Notes: generated by a model not told the origin, from the sequence alone. A DNA stretch of 64,000 nt from Saccharomycopsis phalli (GCA_020342235.1 CP073219.1:1-64000); one strand, 5' to 3'; positions 8,755 through 18,691 are shown, counted from the first letter of the stretch. Numbers and translations: made by a program.

Positions 8755-9984
8755 GATTAATTAGAAGAAGCCTTCAAAAGCATCAACCGAATTGCCGAAG
8801 ATAATACTGACCTAAAAAGAAAACATGCCACTCCTTCTGTTGATGGTGAAGTCCTCAGGTCCAGACCAAAGTCTGCCAATAGTTCCAGCTTCTCCCGAGC
8901 GACTGTACGTGGGTCATAGAATAAGCAAAAGCCGGCGCATAGGGTGCAAATTCGAGTACCAAAGTGAAACTCGCGACATTGATGGAAGGGAATTGTACGC
9001 CCAAGGGAAACTTTTCTATATAAAGAATCCAAATCCATACCCAAAATCCCAGCTTGAAAGAGACCGCCAACTTGAGCAAGTTAGGAACTTTCTCGAAAAA
9101 TTCCCTGGAGGTAATTATATTACTCTTACCAGGTCCAAGCAGATCCGAATTCATTGCTCTGCCCCATTTGACACAAAAGCGAAACAAATTGCAGTCGAGA
9201 TCTTTGAGTCCCCGGGACTTCTTGACGCGAGCCCTTGGGCCACACGTGTTTTAGGAAGTATCCCACACCAGATCTCACCTACGAAACTTGAAGCATTGCT
9301 CATCAAGAAGATCAAGAAATCGGGTTGGGAAGGTACTCTATTTTCCGCCTCTCCAAAGGCCCTCATAAAAAAGGATATCCAAATTGAATGGGATAAAGTC
9401 CGCAGCGACAACAGCTCTACATACTGTGCCAAAGTATTCTTCCCAAACGAGTACACTGCAAAATATTTTTCCAGACAAAGAATTTATCTCAATGGGTCCA
9501 ACCGGCTCCCTGTATATGCCACAAGAGAACAACCTAGCCCACGAAAGAAACGAAGCGTGGGTCCAAAATAAGATAAAATCACAAACTCAAGAAACTGCCG
9601 AATCACCAAGAGTCAAATCAAGGACGAAAACAGAGTAAAGGAGGCCTCGCTCCCATCTGTCATTCAACTAAAAATTAACACAAAGCGATTGTGGCACTGG
9701 GCCAATTCTTCTGATAAAATTCAGGCAATTTGGGCGAGTCCATTTCTTCTACTGGGTTAACATCAATTAATCAATCATCAGGCTCCTCCAGACTGATCCC
9801 GGACTACGTAAAGACTGACTTGCTAAAAATACTCAAATTAGATCTCCAAGGACTACAGATCCAACACAGGTCACCAAAAGCACTCAAAGAGGTAATCAGC
9901 TTTTTCATAAGAGACTGGGTCAAAAAGCATAACAGAAATGGAAGAACAAAGAAAACAACGTTTCAAAGAGAGGAATGAATGTCT
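8755..9984 (+). pseudogene. LINE ORF1-like (Gag-like) remnant, frameshifted
   Basis: Three consecutive frames look like pieces of one protein. An acidic/basic helical stretch (EEAFKSINRIAEDN...) runs at about 8765-8930. A 248-codon open frame at 8825-9571 continues it from about residue 25 (PERLYVGHRISK) and is rich in Lys/Arg, ending PSPRKKRSVGPK. A helical C-terminal stretch in another frame ends at 9978 (VISFFIRDWVKKH). LINE families carry a nucleic-acid-binding ORF1 before the RT ORF2. The assignment rests on basic composition and closeness to ORF2 fragments of one family, not on a clear domain. ORF2 of this copy is missing. The ATG at 8825 need not be the original start. Confidence 0.45.
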
Positions 9985-10100
9985 TGGAAAGGATGTAATG
10001 TTGTCGTGTAGAGGAATTGGATCTGGCTAGACCATTTCCTAGGAACCAAACAGACGGTAGCTAAACTTTTTAAAGGTAACCCTTTCATCTTCTTTATTAC
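9985..10100 (+). repeat. Repeat shared with 12341-12453
   Basis: About 110 bases including GGCTAGACCATTTCCTAGGA and ending CCCTTTCATCTTCTTTATTAC recur at 12341-12453 with roughly 80 percent identity. In this copy it follows the ORF1-like remnant and is cut at its right end by a minus-strand LINE; in the other it ends just downstream of the DUF1996 gene. It may be a piece of the same LINE family or the 3' end of a separate element. Confidence 0.6.
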
Positions 10101-11170
10101 AATAATATTTATTTAAGGCTATAGCTATACTAGGCTCCCAGGGGAGATTTATACTTCGCCGTCTACGACTAAGGACGGTGCTGCTATATAGTCGTCGAAA
10201 GAAAACTCTGCAACAGAGATAAAAAACTTTCGATCAGAGTTTGTAAATATGTAAGGTAATGAGCATTGGAGGGGCAATGTGTTTTTTGCCTAGATCTTTG
10301 GAGGTAACTTTAGCCACCCCCTTGCCAGGGTACTAATTCGGTAGCCCTCCTAACGTGCTGCAACAAAAAAGGAAAAAACTACCGGTCCAGCACCGACGAG
10401 TAGAATCCTATACGATTTTTAAGCTTCGCCTTATCTGAGAATAAGACGCGGGCTTAAGTAGCGTTGGTAATTCCTTCAGGAATCTGTGCTTGGGCTCGAG
10501 AGTCCAATAGTATCGGGCATGTGAAGTCGTGGAAAATAGATGGTGCAGCATCCTCACATTGGCTGCATGATGGGCTCGCTTCGGCATTGAATAAAGTCTT
10601 AGTTTTATGTGAGACTAGGCTTTGGCCGCTAAGGAGTTGACTGATTTTGCTTAGTGCTCGTTTGGGCCCAACTAGTGCTTCTGAAAGTAGTAATGTTGAC
10701 TTTTCAGTAGTCACTTGAATTGGACCTCGGCGTAGCGTCGTGTAATGAGTCGGTAGTCGGATTTCATTGGAGTCAATGAGTTCTTGCCATTCCTTGGTGA
10801 CCTTTTTTCTTGTAGCTTCTTTTAAAATAGAGATTTTTCTTTGTTTCAGCGGGGCCATTTGTTGTGTGGCAGTTTCCAGTTCAGTCTGATCTTGAATTAG
10901 TTGCTCCGCCCTCTGATTGATTCTTGAGGAAACGTCTTCAAAGGATCGCTGGTAGGGAATGCTGATATTGAGGACCGCGAGTGTCTCGTTGATGAGGGGA
11001 TACGTGTGGAGTTCATTGTTTGCGACGCCTGATTTAATCTGCGTGTCTATGCTCTTTTATATGGGGTTGCTGGGATTTGTATTGGTGAACCATCTGGTGC
11101 AGACAATATATATTAAAATACAAAAATACATATTATTAAGAATTATTAAGAATAAGCTAGAGCCGCCTTA
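10101..11170 (-). mobile_element. LINE 3' fragment (ORF2 C-terminus, 3' UTR, ATT tail)
   Basis: On the minus strand, about 11105-10454 encodes the ORF2 C-terminal region: RWFTNTN, IPYQRSF, TKEWQELIDS, a Cys/His motif CSQCEDAAPSIFHDFTC, then a stop. Last come the 3' UTR and AATAATATT tail at 10101. It aligns along its length with the longer copy at 15618-18034. The open part from 10858 to 10454 is 134 codons. It holds at least one stop upstream of that and is 5' truncated, therefore dead. Its 3' UTR is almost identical to the fragment at 867-1232, so these two share a recent source. Confidence 0.85.
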
Positions 11171-11212
11171 GACTGGTTGTGGAAAATGTCGATGAATGAC
11201 TTGAAAAGACAT

Positions 11213-11544
11213 TGAGGTCATACGAAGTATGATACAAGAAGATGGTCACGTGATAAGCGGAATAAGCAACATGGGAAGCATAGGCGCCGATCTATGATGA
11301 TACGCAATATGGCTCCGCCACCTCACAGTGGACACGTATATGTGAGAGATGCAGGTATAAAAGATATTAGTTTAGACCTGAAGATCTTTAGTTCAAAATA
11401 AATATAGTATACGTTTGTAAGATAGCCCGGCACTATCAATAATACCTCGTATCTTACTGAGCTCACTACTACTATTACTTATTATTTATTTATTACTACT
11501 AGTGCAAGGTCCCCATCAGAGAAGAGACAACACTAAGTACGTCA
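11213..11544 (+). mobile_element. Intact solo LTR-B, target duplication GACAT
   Basis: The 332-base reference copy of LTR-B: TGAGGTCATACG to AAGTACGTCA, with CACGTG, GGTATAAAAGAT (TATA box), and a TTATTATTTATTTATTAC tract. GACAT lies at 11208-11212 and again at 11545-11549. The uninterrupted word AGTATACGTTTGTAAG here shows the empty site for the LTR-A insertion at 19357. Confidence 0.92.
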
Positions 11545-11591
11545 GACATAATACTCTGAAGATATTCATCGAGACACCTGAAGAAGCCAAT

Positions 11592-11947
11592 GTCGTAATC
11601 TAGCATTTCTCTCAATGGCTTCCATATCTTACTATTGCAGATATTCTTATTCTTGTTACTATACTAGCTATTTCCTGTCCTATTTATATTCTTTCTGAGA
11701 TGCCTTCAGTTATCTTTATCTCATGAGGTCATTATCGGTATGACCTCATATTATTATCAGTTCACTATTAGTATGACCTGATAACTTTATTAGATTGCTA
11801 ATACTATGACCTCATACTCTTAATATACCATAAACAGTATGATATCATGGTACTGAAGGATTGCTATTTCTCAATACCAGCTTATTTATCATGCATGATG
11901 TATATCACCATGCATTAACTCATTCAACACTTTCAGCACTTTCAACA
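11592..11947 (-). mobile_element. LTR-D copy, minus orientation (head-to-head pair, left)
   Basis: Reverse complement of the LTR-D sequence (TGTCGTAATCTAGC ... CTTTCAACA), nearly identical to 510-866. Its partner at 11975-12340 is in the opposite orientation, and their 5' ends face each other across 27 bases. Reading on its own strand, the five bases before it are ATGTT and those after it TTGGC. Confidence 0.9.
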
Positions 11948-11974
11948 AACATTACGTCAGTATGATGACTCCTA

Positions 11975-12340
11975 TGTTGAAAGTGTTGAAAGTGTTGAAA
12001 GTGTTGAAGGAGCTAATGCATGGTGATATACATCATGCATGATAAATAAGCTGGTATTGAGAAATAGCAATCCTTCAGTACCATGATATCATACTGTTTA
12101 TGGTATATTAAGAGTATGAGGTCATAGTATTAGCAATCTAATAAAGTTATCAGGTCATACTAATAGTGAACTGATAATAATATGAGGTCATACTAATAAT
12201 GATGTCATAAGATAAAGATAACTGAAGGCATCTCAGAAAGAATATAAATAGGACAGGAAATAGCTAGTATAGTAACAAGAATAAGAATATCTACAATAGT
12301 AAGATATGGAAGCCATTGAGAGAAACGCTAGCTTACGACA
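11975..12340 (+). mobile_element. LTR-D copy, plus orientation (head-to-head pair, right)
   Basis: 366 bases, TGTTGAAAG (this short motif repeated three times at the 5' end) to TTACGACA. Flanks are TCCTA on the left and ATGTT on the right. With its inverted neighbour it forms a palindrome of about 350 bases per arm. Only the ATGTT flank is shared between the two. Confidence 0.9.
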
Positions 12341-12571
12341 ATGTTCTCATGTAGAAGAAATGGACCCGGCTAGACCATTTCCTAGGAACTAAGCAGGCGG
12401 TAGATAAATTTTTGGAGTAACCCTTTCATCTTCTTTATTACACAAGCAATTATAGATTACGCTCATTTCCAACATATATTCTAATAATCAAAAGGTAATC
12501 TAAAAACTAAAAAGGAATCTCTAATAAGTTAAAATAACCAATACCTTAAAAGGTCTAATAATTTACAATTT

Positions 12572-13756
12572 CTATGCTTTTGCTGTTGAGTTTTTCTCAA
12601 CTCCACCTGCTACTGCTCCACCAGTATATGGAATAGTACCTGTCGGTGCCGCCTTTGGAGGAATATTCCAATGAGCTGTTGGAACCGGTCCCATAGTGGC
12701 AGATGCCGGTCCAAATTGAATTGGGTTATTGCCTGGCAATGCAGAAAAGTTTCCAAAATTTGGCTCATCAAGTGGTTGTGGAATCTTAAATGTAGCAGCA
12801 ACATCATATCCTTGCATATGGTTAGCAAACACTGGACAATCCTCAATACGACCTGACAAGTTTGTACATGTGTCAATCGCCTCTTGAAGAATTTCAATAT
12901 CCCATCCGTTGAAGAAGTCACCGTGAGAACCATAACCTGTTGGGTCACCGACGGACCAGACAAGTGGGTGCGCAACACCATTTGGATAGGAAACTCCGTG
13001 CTCAGCAGCATACTTTGCATTAGCGGCAGTGGCACTTTCCCATTGGTCCTTAAAGGCAGCGATATTCCAAGTGACTTCGTAAAACAATGTCATCATTCTT
13101 ACAGGATGCGTTGATGGACAGACACCATTATCGACACCATCTGGGTAAGCCATGTGGCCGTTTCCTGGCATGTAGAGGTTCTTACCATCCCAGCACGATG
13201 GAAAAACCATTTGTTGACGGAAGCCATTGTCACAAGTCAAGCCAGGGAAAGAGAAGTTGGCGACATTGTACTCATAGTTTGGTCCCAAGCACACATAGTT
13301 AATGGCCTTGTCTTCAAGAGAGTTTTCGTCAAAGCTTCGGCGTTCTGGGCTACCAGCAAGCATTCTGAATCCTGGTGGGAAGGCAGTCAACTTGGTATCA
13401 GTAGGAGAGTTGTACCGTTGTAAGTAGTACGCCAAAAGACCACCAACTGGTTCAACCGAGGTAAATTGACCCTCTTCTTTAGATGAGTCCCAAAAGTGTA
13501 AAGTTGGAACCCAATAGTTTGATTTATCGACAGTGACAACAGATGTCGTATCCTTTGCGTTTTGGGTATCCTCATATGTTTCACCAACGTTGAATCCAGT
13601 ACCACCTGCGATCATATGGTTATGTGATCCAATTCCTCCCGGGTTAACAATAGAGTCAAGACGTCCATAGACAATTGGAGCCTGAACCGGCATTCTCCAA
13701 AAGGCAGAACTAAGAGAGGTTAAGATTGCAAGACATATTACCAAACTGGTCTTCAT
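12572..13756 (-). CDS. Secreted DUF1996-domain protein
   Basis: 394 residues from the ATG at 13756. The frame stays open 50 codons further upstream, but that part holds no signal peptide and contains the TATA box, so the inner ATG is chosen. The signal peptide is about residues 1-18 (KTSLVICLAILTSLSSAF). It is followed by the DUF1996 hallmarks RMPVQAPIVYGRLDSI, SHNHMIAGG, NYWVPTLHF, CWDGKNLYMPGNGHMAYPDG, CPSTHPVRMM and SHGDFFNGWD. Such proteins are common in filamentous fungi, often attached to WSC domains; here the domain stands alone and the tail is Pro/Gly/Ala-rich. Its biochemical role is unknown. A TATA box (TATATAAA, minus strand, 13803-13796) lies 40 bases upstream of the ATG. It is an intact host gene isolated between LTR and LINE debris. 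Confidence 0.88.
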   Translation of the reverse strand: MKTSLVICLAILTSLSSAFWRMPVQAPIVYGRLDSIVNPGGIGSHNHMIAGGTGFNVGETYEDTQNAKDTTSVVTVDKSNYWVPTLHFWDSSKEEGQFTSVEPVGGLLAYYLQRYNSPTDTKLTAFPPGFRMLAGSPERRSFDENSLEDKAINYVCLGPNYEYNVANFSFPGLTCDNGFRQQMVFPSCWDGKNLYMPGNGHMAYPDGVDNGVCPSTHPVRMMTLFYEVTWNIAAFKDQWESATAANAKYAAEHGVSYPNGVAHPLVWSVGDPTGYGSHGDFFNGWDIEILQEAIDTCTNLSGRIEDCPVFANHMQGYDVAATFKIPQPLDEPNFGNFSALPGNNPIQFGPASATMGPVPTAHWNIPPKAAPTGTIPYTGGAVAGGVEKNSTAKA

Positions 13757-14409
13757 TGTTATATTGATGAAGAAAATAAGGAACTTGCCTTCATATTTAT
13801 ATAGTTGATCTATTTGCTTCTTCTTCGAATTAGTGTATGTTTCGTAACATTCTTGTATGCAAGTTCCATCTGATTTGTCACAATGTATCAGTCTTATGGT
13901 ATCCACATAATAATGGAATGTGGGAGAATAGCCTATTTCTAATACTTATATCCAACAGGAAAGGAAAGTCTTGTGAATCACATTAGTATTGTCACTTGAT
14001 GGCTCTTTCCCTGTCATAGCATATCCTTACTAATCAGCAAGGGGTAAAAACAGCTCTTCTATTTGTGATTTCTCGTCTTTAACATTAACGGGATGTTCTC
14101 ATCTGCAGTAGCCAAGCTTTACCAAGAGATCTACGGGTATGCAAGATTGGCAAACATGTCCTAATGTAGAAGTAAGGTTCAGTCATAGTATGTATGCATC
14201 AGTCCGTGAAATTCCAGTGGAAATGACATTTCATAAATAGCATGTATAATAAAAAAAAATAGGGAGTACATTGTTTTGAATCGTCTTTCCCTTAATGACA
14301 CACCTTCCATCATTCAGTCTATTCCTATTTGCGAACTAAGCAATACAATCATAGGAAATAATAATATCCTGATAGCCACTTTTGCGAAGATTCAGTTATC
14401 ATTAAAAAA
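13757..14409. other. Intergenic: DUF1996 promoter side, no gene seen
   Basis: Contains the TATA box of the minus-strand gene near 13800 and AT-rich sequence with poly-A runs (14252-14260, about 14402-14411). No further open frame with recognisable content. A LINE fragment begins at about 14410. Confidence 0.5.
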
Positions 14410-15427
14410 AAATAATAATCGAAGCTCTTCATGGTGGTACCAGGGTAAAGGAGTAGACGTGCATTAGTGAGTACTAACATGGTCCTCGGAAGAAAACTCT
14501 GCAATAGAGATATAAAACTTCCAACTGGTGTTTGTGTAAGTGCAATAAAAGGAGCTTTGGAACGGTAATGAGCATCCGCTTAGATTTTTGGTGACTTTAG
14601 CCACCACTAACCCGGAATATATAGCACAGTAGCCCTCTAACGTGCTGTAACAAGAGGGGAAACTACCAGAATAGCATTGACAAGTAGAATTCTAAGAGTC
14701 ATCAAGCTTCACCTTACCTACAAAAAAAAGATGAGTGTGACTAATGGAATTTATACCTTCGTGAATCCGTACTTGAGCTTAGAAGGCCAAGGGTGCTGGG
14801 CATGTGAAGTCATGGAACGTTGCCGGTGCGGGTATCTCGAACCTATTGCAAGTAAGGCTAGCTTCAGCGTTGAATAAGATCTTGATTTTGTGTGAGGCTA
14901 GGCATTGGCCGCTAAGTATTTGGCCGATCTTGCTAAGTATTTTCATGAGTCATACTGAGGCTTCTAAGAGGAGTAGCCGTGACTTTTCTGTGGTCACTTT
15001 GATCGGGCCTTGGCATAGTATCCTGTAACGGTGTAGGAAGCTGTCGTAGTTAATAGTATCGCCTGAAATAGACATAGTATTATGTGAACTATAAACTACT
15101 TAATTATTTGTTTTGTTCCTTTAGGATTTGGATAACCGGATTGGGCTTTGCTAGATATAATATCTAGCTGAACTGTTCAGTTGAATTGTGTGTTCTATAA
15201 GAAGAGAACCCCTCCTTATATAGACTTTCTCCATCTCTTATCAGAATATTATCTTCCAATAATATCAATTCCAATATAACTGGAACTGGAGTATTCAGTC
15301 TTATCAACACCGGGAGTCGGTAATGTTCTTACCGACACCGACGTCGTACAGGTGAAATTGTTCTGCAGTGGTTGTTAACCACGACAGAAGCAGATCTCAC
15401 TAGAGTCAATGAGCTAATGCTGCTCTG
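14410..15427 (-). mobile_element. LINE 3' fragment, interrupted by LTR-C
   Basis: Minus-strand LINE 3' UTR (GAAAACTCTGCAATAGAG, TAACGTGCTGTAACAAG) and degraded ORF2 C-terminus, aligning with 10300-10790. It is more decayed than the copies at 867 and 10101. LTR-C is inserted between GTGTAGGAAGC and CAGATCTCAC; without it the alignment to the other LINE copies is continuous. Confidence 0.7.
15042..15386 (-). mobile_element. Solo LTR-C, target duplication GAAGC
   Basis: 345 bases, plus-strand ends TGTCGTAGTT and AACCACGACA. GAAGC lies at 15037-15041 and 15387-15391. The minus strand shows a TATATAAGGAGG TATA box, giving the orientation. It is inserted into an older LINE fragment. Confidence 0.9.
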
Positions 15428-15617
15428 TGATGTAGTGATAAAAAACCTAAGACTGCGATCAATCAAGGAAAAATTTAATACTTAAATACGGCCCAACATA
15501 TTAAATAATAATATCATAGGTTCAGAGCACAGAACTATTACCAGTTGCTATAACCATAGTATAATGTTCTAATAGACACCGTAATTATACTTTCTGTATA
15601 TAATATTCAGAACTAAT
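15428..15617 (-). mobile_element. Partial LTR-A (3' part), diverged
   Basis: Matches the first 190 bases of the minus-strand LTR-A copies (TGATGTA...AAAAAACCT...AATACGGCCCA...CAGAACTA) at roughly 85 percent by eye. It stops at the 5' edge of the LINE at 15618. The missing remainder of LTR-A appears at 18035, on the other side of that LINE, but nearly free of divergence. Confidence 0.75.
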
Positions 15618-17771
15618 TGCTTACGAGACCCACAGATTTCTGTGTGTGAAAGCCTTTCCTCGAACACCTTCACCCCGCACAAAGTTGATAGCAACTCTAT
15701 AAGCCCAATAACCAAAGAGGAGATATATAACACCCTACGCTACTTGAAATTAAAGAAGGCCCCAGGGCCGGACAGAGTAACGGTGGGGCAGATCAGAGAA
15801 CTATGGAAAGGATCCATTTTCCTGGACCAACTTGAAGCCATCTACAATGCATGCCTCTCCTTAGGCACATGCCCGAACCAGTGGAAGGAAAGTATCACAG
15901 TAGTGATCCCCAAACCGGGTAAACCTGATTACAACAAAGCCAAGGCTTATCGACCGATAAGTCTCTTGAATATCATGGGGAAAATCTTTGAATCAATCAT
16001 GACGCAGCGTTTGGCAGCTACGATTAGACTACCGAATCAACAGTACGGAGGCCGGGCAGGATACTGTGCGACTGATGCTGTTATGAAACTCATCAACGAT
16101 GCTGATATGCACAGAAATAGGCAAAAGAAGCGTGAACTACGACAGTACCAGAAGGGCGTCAGCACCCCTCCATCACAGCACAAGCACATGGGTGCAGTGC
16201 TAGTCGATATCAAAGGAGCTTTCAACAACATGAACCACCCCATCCTCTTATCGAAGATGAAAGAAGTTGGGGCCCCGGGCGAGATAATCAATTAGACCAG
16301 CAGCTTCCTAACCAATAGGAAAACAAAACTCCGGATCAACAACAAGCTCTCAGAGAAGTGGATACCAGTGACCTTTGGAGTGCCTCAGGGCTCGCCGATC
16401 TCTCCTATCCTTTTCATGATCTATACCCACGACCTCTATAAGCGACTACGAGACCATAGGGTCAAAGTAATTGGCTTTATCGATGACATAACCATATACA
16501 AGACAAGCGGACAGCGGAAAATCCAGAGGGCGCTCTCACAGAGTCTCAGCATATGCCACCAGTGGGCCCAAGAAAACTACACAGGCTTTGACTACGGGGA
16601 AAAACTACAATACATCAGATTCTTTGCAAAATCACGCGGCTCAATTCTCCACCTTCCAGACGGAACAATAAAGGAAGAGTCCACAGAGGTGAAGCTACTA
16701 GGGATATCCTTAGACTCAAAACTTAGTTTCATACAACACATTGGGACCATGACACTTCGTTTGAAGAGAACCACTGGACGGATACAGGCCATTAGTCGCA
16801 TCACCAATGGAACCCGAGGGAAGACCACGCTAATCTTGTTTAAGACATGCGCGCTACCCCTCATCACATATGGACTAGAGATTTTCTACCATAAGCTAAC
16901 CAAGACCCAGATCGAAGCCATCAGATTATGTTACAACATTTCATTGCGTAATGCACTTGGCATGTTGAAACCGACCCTGACCGGAATCCTCAATATCGAA
17001 GCAGGGATGCTTCCGATCCAACTTCTTTTAAAACGAGCCGCGATAGAAAAGTGTGTGAGATGGTTCACTAACACTAACATAAAAAACCCTCTACAAGATA
17101 GCATCAATAAGCAAATAGTACTCGGGGTCACAAACCGGGACGCCTACTCATACCCTCTCATACGAGAATCCTTTGAAAGTCTTGGCATAAGTGCGCCCTA
17201 CCAAAGATCATTTAAAGAAGCTGCATCAAATATAGACCATCATGCAGAAGTGTTAGTCCAAACCCATTCGGAACTGTCAGATAGTCAGAGTTCAGCCCTG
17301 CAGGGACGAAAGAAATGGGCCCTTAAAGACCAAATAAACACAAAGATGACCAAGGAATGGCAAAAACTAGTGGACACTGGCGAGATTACTCTCCCAGCCC
17401 ACTATAGAACTCTACGCGGAACGGATTCACCGGTGGTTACCACCGCTAAAGATAAACGCCTACTAGCCGAGGCCTTAGCCGGCCCAAAGAATATTTTGAG
17501 CCTGATAAGCCAACTCCTAAGTGGAAAAAGCTTGTTATCATGTACCATCAAGAAACAATTCAATCCTGAGTGTGATCCGAAGTGCCCTAGGTGCGACAAT
17601 CCCTCCCCAACAATATTCCATGACCTATCATGCCCATGTTTAGAGGTATTCAGAACTCAGGAAACAATCGGCGAAGGCCTCACAACCAGAGCGCAGATTC
17701 GCCGCCTCTTTACAGACGCAAAATCAGTTCATTCTCTTATAGGTTTCTACACGTTAGTGCTGGACGGGTAG
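15618..17771 (+). pseudogene. LINE ORF2 reverse transcriptase, one in-frame amber stop
   Basis: A single frame runs from the 5' truncation to 17771 with one TAG, at 16293-16295. Reverse transcriptase motifs are in order: LKLKKAPGPDRV, YRPISLLNIMGKIFE, YGGRAGY, VDIKGAFNNM, FGVPQGSPISPILF, GFIDDITIY (catalytic DD) and LLGISLDSKLSF. The C-terminal Cys/His motif CPRCDNPSPTIFHDLSC is typical of non-LTR elements of the Tad/I/Jockey group. The TAG falls where related reverse transcriptases carry a tryptophan before SFL.NR, so it is one base from TGG. The relic at 22341 has TAG at exactly the same place. Otherwise the frame is remarkably well kept. The stretch after the stop, 16368-17771, is open without interruption. 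Confidence 0.85.
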
Positions 17772-18034
17772 ATTCCTTTTCTTTTTGCAGTACACAAGAA
17801 GGGCGGCCGGGCAGGTAGTCCCTCCGGGGGGCGAGACTCCATAGCCCTTTCTGAGTCATTTCTCTTAAACAGTTTCTTAAAGATCAAGTCGAAAGTTTTT
17901 ATCCCCATTCGAAGGGTTTTCTCTCGACTCCAACATTAGCGGCGCCGTCCTTAGTTTTTTAGACGGTGAAATATCAATCTCACCCTTCTGGGGAGCCTAG
18001 TATAGCTATAGAAGTAAATAAACATTATTATTAT
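15618..18034 (+). mobile_element. 5'-truncated LINE (Tad/I-like), longest copy
   Basis: About 2.4 kb: ORF2 from within the N-terminal part of the reverse transcriptase to its C-terminus, a 3' UTR, and an ATTATTATT tail at 18022-18034. The endonuclease domain and ORF1 are absent, so the copy is truncated at its 5' end. Four further fragments of the family lie in the window (867, 10101, 14410, 22341). It has landed within or next to LTR-A sequence. Confidence 0.85.
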
Positions 18035-18176
18035 AATATTTTGGAGGCAGTAAATCCCTCTTATAAGGCATTATAGGTAGGGTAATACTGCTCCATCTGG
18101 TTGCAACCACATCATCAATCATGGTTACGAGACCAAGAACTCTGATAGGATAAGTACATTTCACCAATGTACGTCA
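18035..18176 (-). mobile_element. Partial LTR-A (5' part)
   Basis: AATATTTTGGAGGCAG to AATGTACGTCA, practically identical to the corresponding part of 7209-7542. It begins right at the ATT tail of the LINE. The outer flanks of the two LTR-A halves (CTCTG on the left, TCAAC on the right) do not match. Confidence 0.8.
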
Positions 18177-18478
18177 TCAACAGGCCTTGGGCTGTTGAAC
18201 TACAATGTATAAGTTGTAAGATGAGCTCAGAATACCAGTCCAGTTCATGTTGTTCTCTTTTCTATTTATCATTCTCTTAAGTACGATAAACCTAACCTTA
18301 TCTTCCACGTGGGATTACCACGTCGCCTTAACCATTCATCCATTACTAAATCATTATCACGTGAAAGGTCCACATGACCTTATATCGTTACATATATTTC
18401 ATTAATGTACGTCAATGCACGTTGATGTATTTTAGATTAAACTGTTGTATAATCTACAAAAAAAATAAATTTTCAATA
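18177..18478. other. Possible further LTR remnant upstream of tRNA-Leu
   Basis: On the minus strand the stretch 18414-18190 starts TGACGTACATTAATG, contains CACGTGATAATG, CCCACGTGG and GATAAATAG, and ends near TAGTTCAACA, like an LTR, but no second copy is present in this window. Bases 18415-18478 are the AT-rich 5' flank of tRNA-Leu. No coding gene. Confidence 0.35.
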
Positions 18479-18592
18479 GGACGTGTGGCCGAGTGGTCTA
18501 AGGCGCCCGACTCAAGAGTTAATCTCTTCGGCTGTAATCAGCTGAGTATTCGGGTCTCGTAAGAGGCAAGAGTTCGAATCTCTTCGCGTTCA
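18479..18592 (+). tRNA. tRNA-Leu(CAA) with 32-base intron
   Basis: Acceptor GGACGTG pairs with CGCGTTC; A box GTGGCCGAGTGGTCTAAGG and B box GAGTTCGAATCTC are clear. It has the long variable arm of a leucine tRNA (TCTCGTAAGAGG). The anticodon loop has CAA (decodes UUG); a 32-base intron (18517-18548) follows position 37, the same place and length as in Saccharomyces tRNA-Leu(CAA). CCA after the discriminator A is present in the DNA by chance. There is no T-run before the next tRNA 15 bases downstream. Confidence 0.95.
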
Positions 18593-18606
18593 CCATAATT
18601 AATTAT

Positions 18607-18680
18607 GCCGGGCTAGCCTAATTGGTTAGGGCGTCTGACTTCTAATCAGGAGACTCTGGGTTCGAGTCCCAGGTCCGGTG
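18607..18680 (+). tRNA. tRNA-Arg(UCU)
   Basis: 74 bases: acceptor GCCGGGC/GTCCGGT (with G-U pairs), A box TAGCCTAATTGGTTAGGGC, anticodon stem-loop TCTGACTTCTAATCAGG with anticodon UCU, T-arm CTGGGTTCGAGTCCCAG, discriminator G. No intron. Separated from tRNA-Leu by 14 bases without a terminator and followed by a T6 run, suggesting a shared transcript. Confidence 0.95.
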
Positions 18681-18685
18681 TATAA

Positions 18686-18691
18686 TTTTTT
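18686..18691 (+). terminator. RNA polymerase III terminator
   Basis: Six T in a row, 6 bases after tRNA-Arg. It is the only T-run of four or more after the tRNA-Leu/tRNA-Arg pair. Confidence 0.8.

Noticed and set aside
13757-13906. 50-residue N-terminal extension of the DUF1996 protein
   Set aside because: It would bury the signal peptide and runs through the TATA box; the inner ATG at 13756 fits a secreted protein.
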